From positions 1 to 30,878 of the forward strand of contig CAYSSO010000021.1 in NCBI GenBank assembly GCA_964433875.1: 30,878 nucleotides of DNA, read 5' to 3'. The notes below the pieces were generated by a model. That model did not search any database and was not told the DNA's origin. It worked only from the letters and a program-made list of their open reading frames with translations. Positions 29,393-30,878 of this stretch are shown one piece after another; the stretch's first letter is position 1; each line of letters begins with the position of its first letter. This stretch comes from Athalassotoga sp964433875. GTDB lineage: Bacteria; Thermotogota; Thermotogae; Mesoaciditogales; Mesoaciditogaceae. The position numbers and the translations under genes are program-made.

Positions 29393-30585
29393 TCAAAAGT
29401 GCTGGCCGACACCCTGTTCAAGGTTAAACATGGTCTGGTAAAGACTGAAGACAAGAATTCCAACGAATAACCCTATAATCGCTATCATCGCAGGTTCTAT
29501 CATCGAGACGAGTTGCTTTAATCTGACAGAGGCTTCCTCATCGTAGAATTCAGAAACCTTTGAAAGCATCTCGTCAACTCTACCGGTTTCCTCTCCTGTA
29601 CCTACCATCTCAACGAGCAATTGCGGGAAAAATTTAGTCTTCTCCATGGCGCTTTTCAAAGTGCCGCCATTTTTCAATATATCGACCATTATCGGTACTT
29701 TTTTCATTAACCTTCTGCTTCCGGTTGCCCTTGCGGCCATCTCGACTGCCTCTATTATACTCACTCCACTTGAAATCAAAGTAGAGAGCGTCTTGCTGAA
29801 ATTAGATGAATCCTGAAGATGTTTAAGAGCCTTTATTGGCGGTATTAAATTTCCAACGAATTCNNNNNNNNNNAAGAGGTTCTAAAAAAGTAGACCAAAA
29901 ACAGGAGGATCGAGACAACTACGATCAAAGCGTAAAACCAGTTTGTGGCAAGAAACTCATTGGCCCCCATCAACATCGCGACTATTCCACCAACCTTTGC
30001 ACCTCCAAAGGCTCTAAAAAGGCTCGGCAGTATGAAAAGGCTTATTATCATAAGGATGAAAAATGCGAAGATAGAAACAAAAAGAGGATAAGCCATGGCA
30101 GATCTTACCTCATCGCGCGTTTTTTTGACGTGCTCGTAAAATTCGGACACCTTATTTAAGGTGTTATCGAGGACTCCACCGCTTTCGCCGGCCCTTACGA
30201 GGTTAACGAAAATAGGCTCGAACGCATTTGTTTCTTCTATCGCTTCTGAAAGTGAAGAGCCGCTGTCTATGGAAACCAAAACATTGACAAGGATCTTTCT
30301 AAAAGAAGGCGTAAAGGCATTTTGCTTTGAAAGAAGAGTCAACGCATCTCTTATTCTCACGCCGGCATTTATCATCGTTGCCAACTGGCGAGTAAAGAGC
30401 ACAAGATCGGCCAACTTTGCCCGCAAGGCTATACGCCTCTTTCTTTCCTTGGTAGGCTTTACCCCCAAGACGATATAACCCTGCTGCGAAAGTTTGCTAA
30501 CGAGGCTTATCTCACTTTCCGCTTCTAACCTTCCAGTGGCAGGTTTCCCGTTAGGCGTTATAACCCTATAAACGTACAAAGGCAA
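29393..30585 (-). CDS. pilC: Type IV pilus / type II secretion inner-membrane platform protein PilC/GspF (gap inside)
   Basis: Two halves of one PilC. The N-terminal part has YVYRVITPNGKPATGRLEAE, TRQLATMINAGVRI, the first T2SSF domain and its membrane helices. The C-terminal part resumes after the gap as FVGNLIPPIKAL and continues through TLISSGVSIIEA to the final hydrophobic QTMF region. The 10 N at 29864-29873 put the halves out of frame. By comparison with the family about 20 residues (some 60 nt) are missing, so the gene is probably intact. TTG at 30585 is preferred because GGGGAG lies 9 nt before it; GTG at 30636 has no ribosome site. Confidence 0.85.
29864..29873. other. Assembly gap (10 N, placeholder size) in pilC
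   Basis: Both flanks code for PilC but in different frames. The expected missing length is nearer 60 nt than 10. Confidence 0.9.
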
Positions 30586-30648
30586 AATAACCAACTCCCC
30601 GGGCAATTCATTAGTGAAGGTTTCAATAGACATCACACACTTGTATAT

Positions 30649-30676
30649 AGTTTACCATTTTCTAAGTTAAGATCAA
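30649..30676 (-). promoter_or_regulatory. Promoter of the pilus operon
   Basis: TTGATC (30671-30676), 16 bp, TAAACT (30649-30654) with a TGG extension. It lies just after the tRNA terminator and leaves a leader of about 57 nt before the TTG at 30585. Confidence 0.6.
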
Positions 30677-30684
30677 TAACATAA

Positions 30685-30706
30685 AGGGAACTCAAAAGAG
30701 TTCCCT
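30685..30706 (-). terminator. Terminator of the tRNA-Asp/Phe unit
   Basis: AGGGAACTC and GAGTTCCCT form a 9-bp stem with a 4-nt loop, then TTTATGTTATT on the minus strand. It lies 7 nt after the tRNA-Phe end. Confidence 0.7.
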
Positions 30707-30713
30707 ATTTCTG

Positions 30714-30786
30714 TGCCGAGACCTGGAGTCGAACCAGGGACACGAGGATTTTCAGTCCACTGCTCTACCACCTGAGCTATCTCGGC
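30714..30786 (-). tRNA. tRNA-Phe (GAA)
   Basis: 73 nt. Acceptor GCCGAGA pairs with TCTCGGC, and the discriminator is A. Anticodon loop CTGAAAA gives GAA. The T-arm has GGTTCGACT. CCA is not encoded (CAG follows the discriminator), unlike the complete tRNAs elsewhere in the window. Confidence 0.95.
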
Positions 30787-30788
30787 AA

Positions 30789-30866
30789 TGGCGGGGACGA
30801 CGAGGCTCGAACTCGCGACCACCGGTGTGACAGACCGGCATGCTAACCAGGCTGCACCACGTCCCC
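30789..30866 (-). tRNA. tRNA-Asp (GTC)
   Basis: 78 nt with encoded CCA. Acceptor GGGGACG pairs with CGTCCCC, and the discriminator is G. Anticodon stem CCGGT/ACCGG with loop CTGTCAC gives GTC. The T-arm has AGTTCGAGC. It is 2 nt upstream of tRNA-Phe in the same unit. The remaining bases to the window edge hold no recognisable gene; TGG at 30873 could be the CCA end of another tRNA. Confidence 0.93.
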
Positions 30867-30878
30867 ACTCTGTGGTGG

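Overview
The window is a draft-assembly segment (five N-runs) from a bacterium that I place in the Thermotogota, probably a deep lineage such as Mesoaciditogales. The evidence is the three-part glycerol-3-phosphate oxidoreductase set (GlpA-like protein with a BFD domain, FAD oxidoreductase, DUF1667 protein) behind a GlpP antiterminator, SpoVS without other sporulation genes, FolE2, an AmrS/MEMO pair, and very tight operons with ATGA overlaps. The phylum is an inference from gene content. I cannot name the species.

Layout, left half. 238-2327 (minus) is a two-gene ABC-2 exporter, flanked on both sides by mosaics of 7-bp repeat words. A good promoter at 2518-2546 starts a compact plus-strand operon to 7920: folE2, amrS, apbE, a Gx/HepT-like membrane protein, a second degenerate apbE, a NusG-domain-II protein and maf. 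The apbE-Gx-apbE-NusG_II core resembles extracytosolic flavinylation modules. The feo iron-uptake operon (two FeoA domains, feoB, a small membrane protein) follows; its promoter is followed directly by a 25-bp palindrome, probably a metalloregulator operator. Next come a 75-residue orphan gene, tRNA-Cys, and a translationally coupled pair of a B12-type radical SAM enzyme and a subtilisin-like lipoprotein protease.

Middle. An alpha/beta hydrolase and tsaC run on the minus strand, then tRNA-Leu(GAG) and tRNA-Pro(CGG), each with its own promoter. spoVS is on the plus strand with a consensus promoter and a terminator. An M55 D-aminopeptidase and a tRNA-Asn interrupted by an assembly gap complete this part.

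Right half (all minus, transcribed leftward). A type IV pilus / secretion operon begins at about 30.6 kb: pilC (broken by a gap), a minor prepilin, and pilM-, pilN-, pilO-, pilP- and pilQ-like genes. It runs without a break into a MEMO-family gene, comF and glpP. The last three codons of glpP before its stop form the extended -10 box of the next promoter. That promoter's leader contains an intrinsic terminator ahead of the glycerol-3-phosphate oxidoreductase genes, which reads as a GlpP-controlled antitermination switch. The window ends in tRNA-Phe and tRNA-Asp.

Promoters here share an extended -10 (TGN-TATAAT-like) element. Nothing in the window looks like a prophage, an insertion sequence or a CRISPR array.
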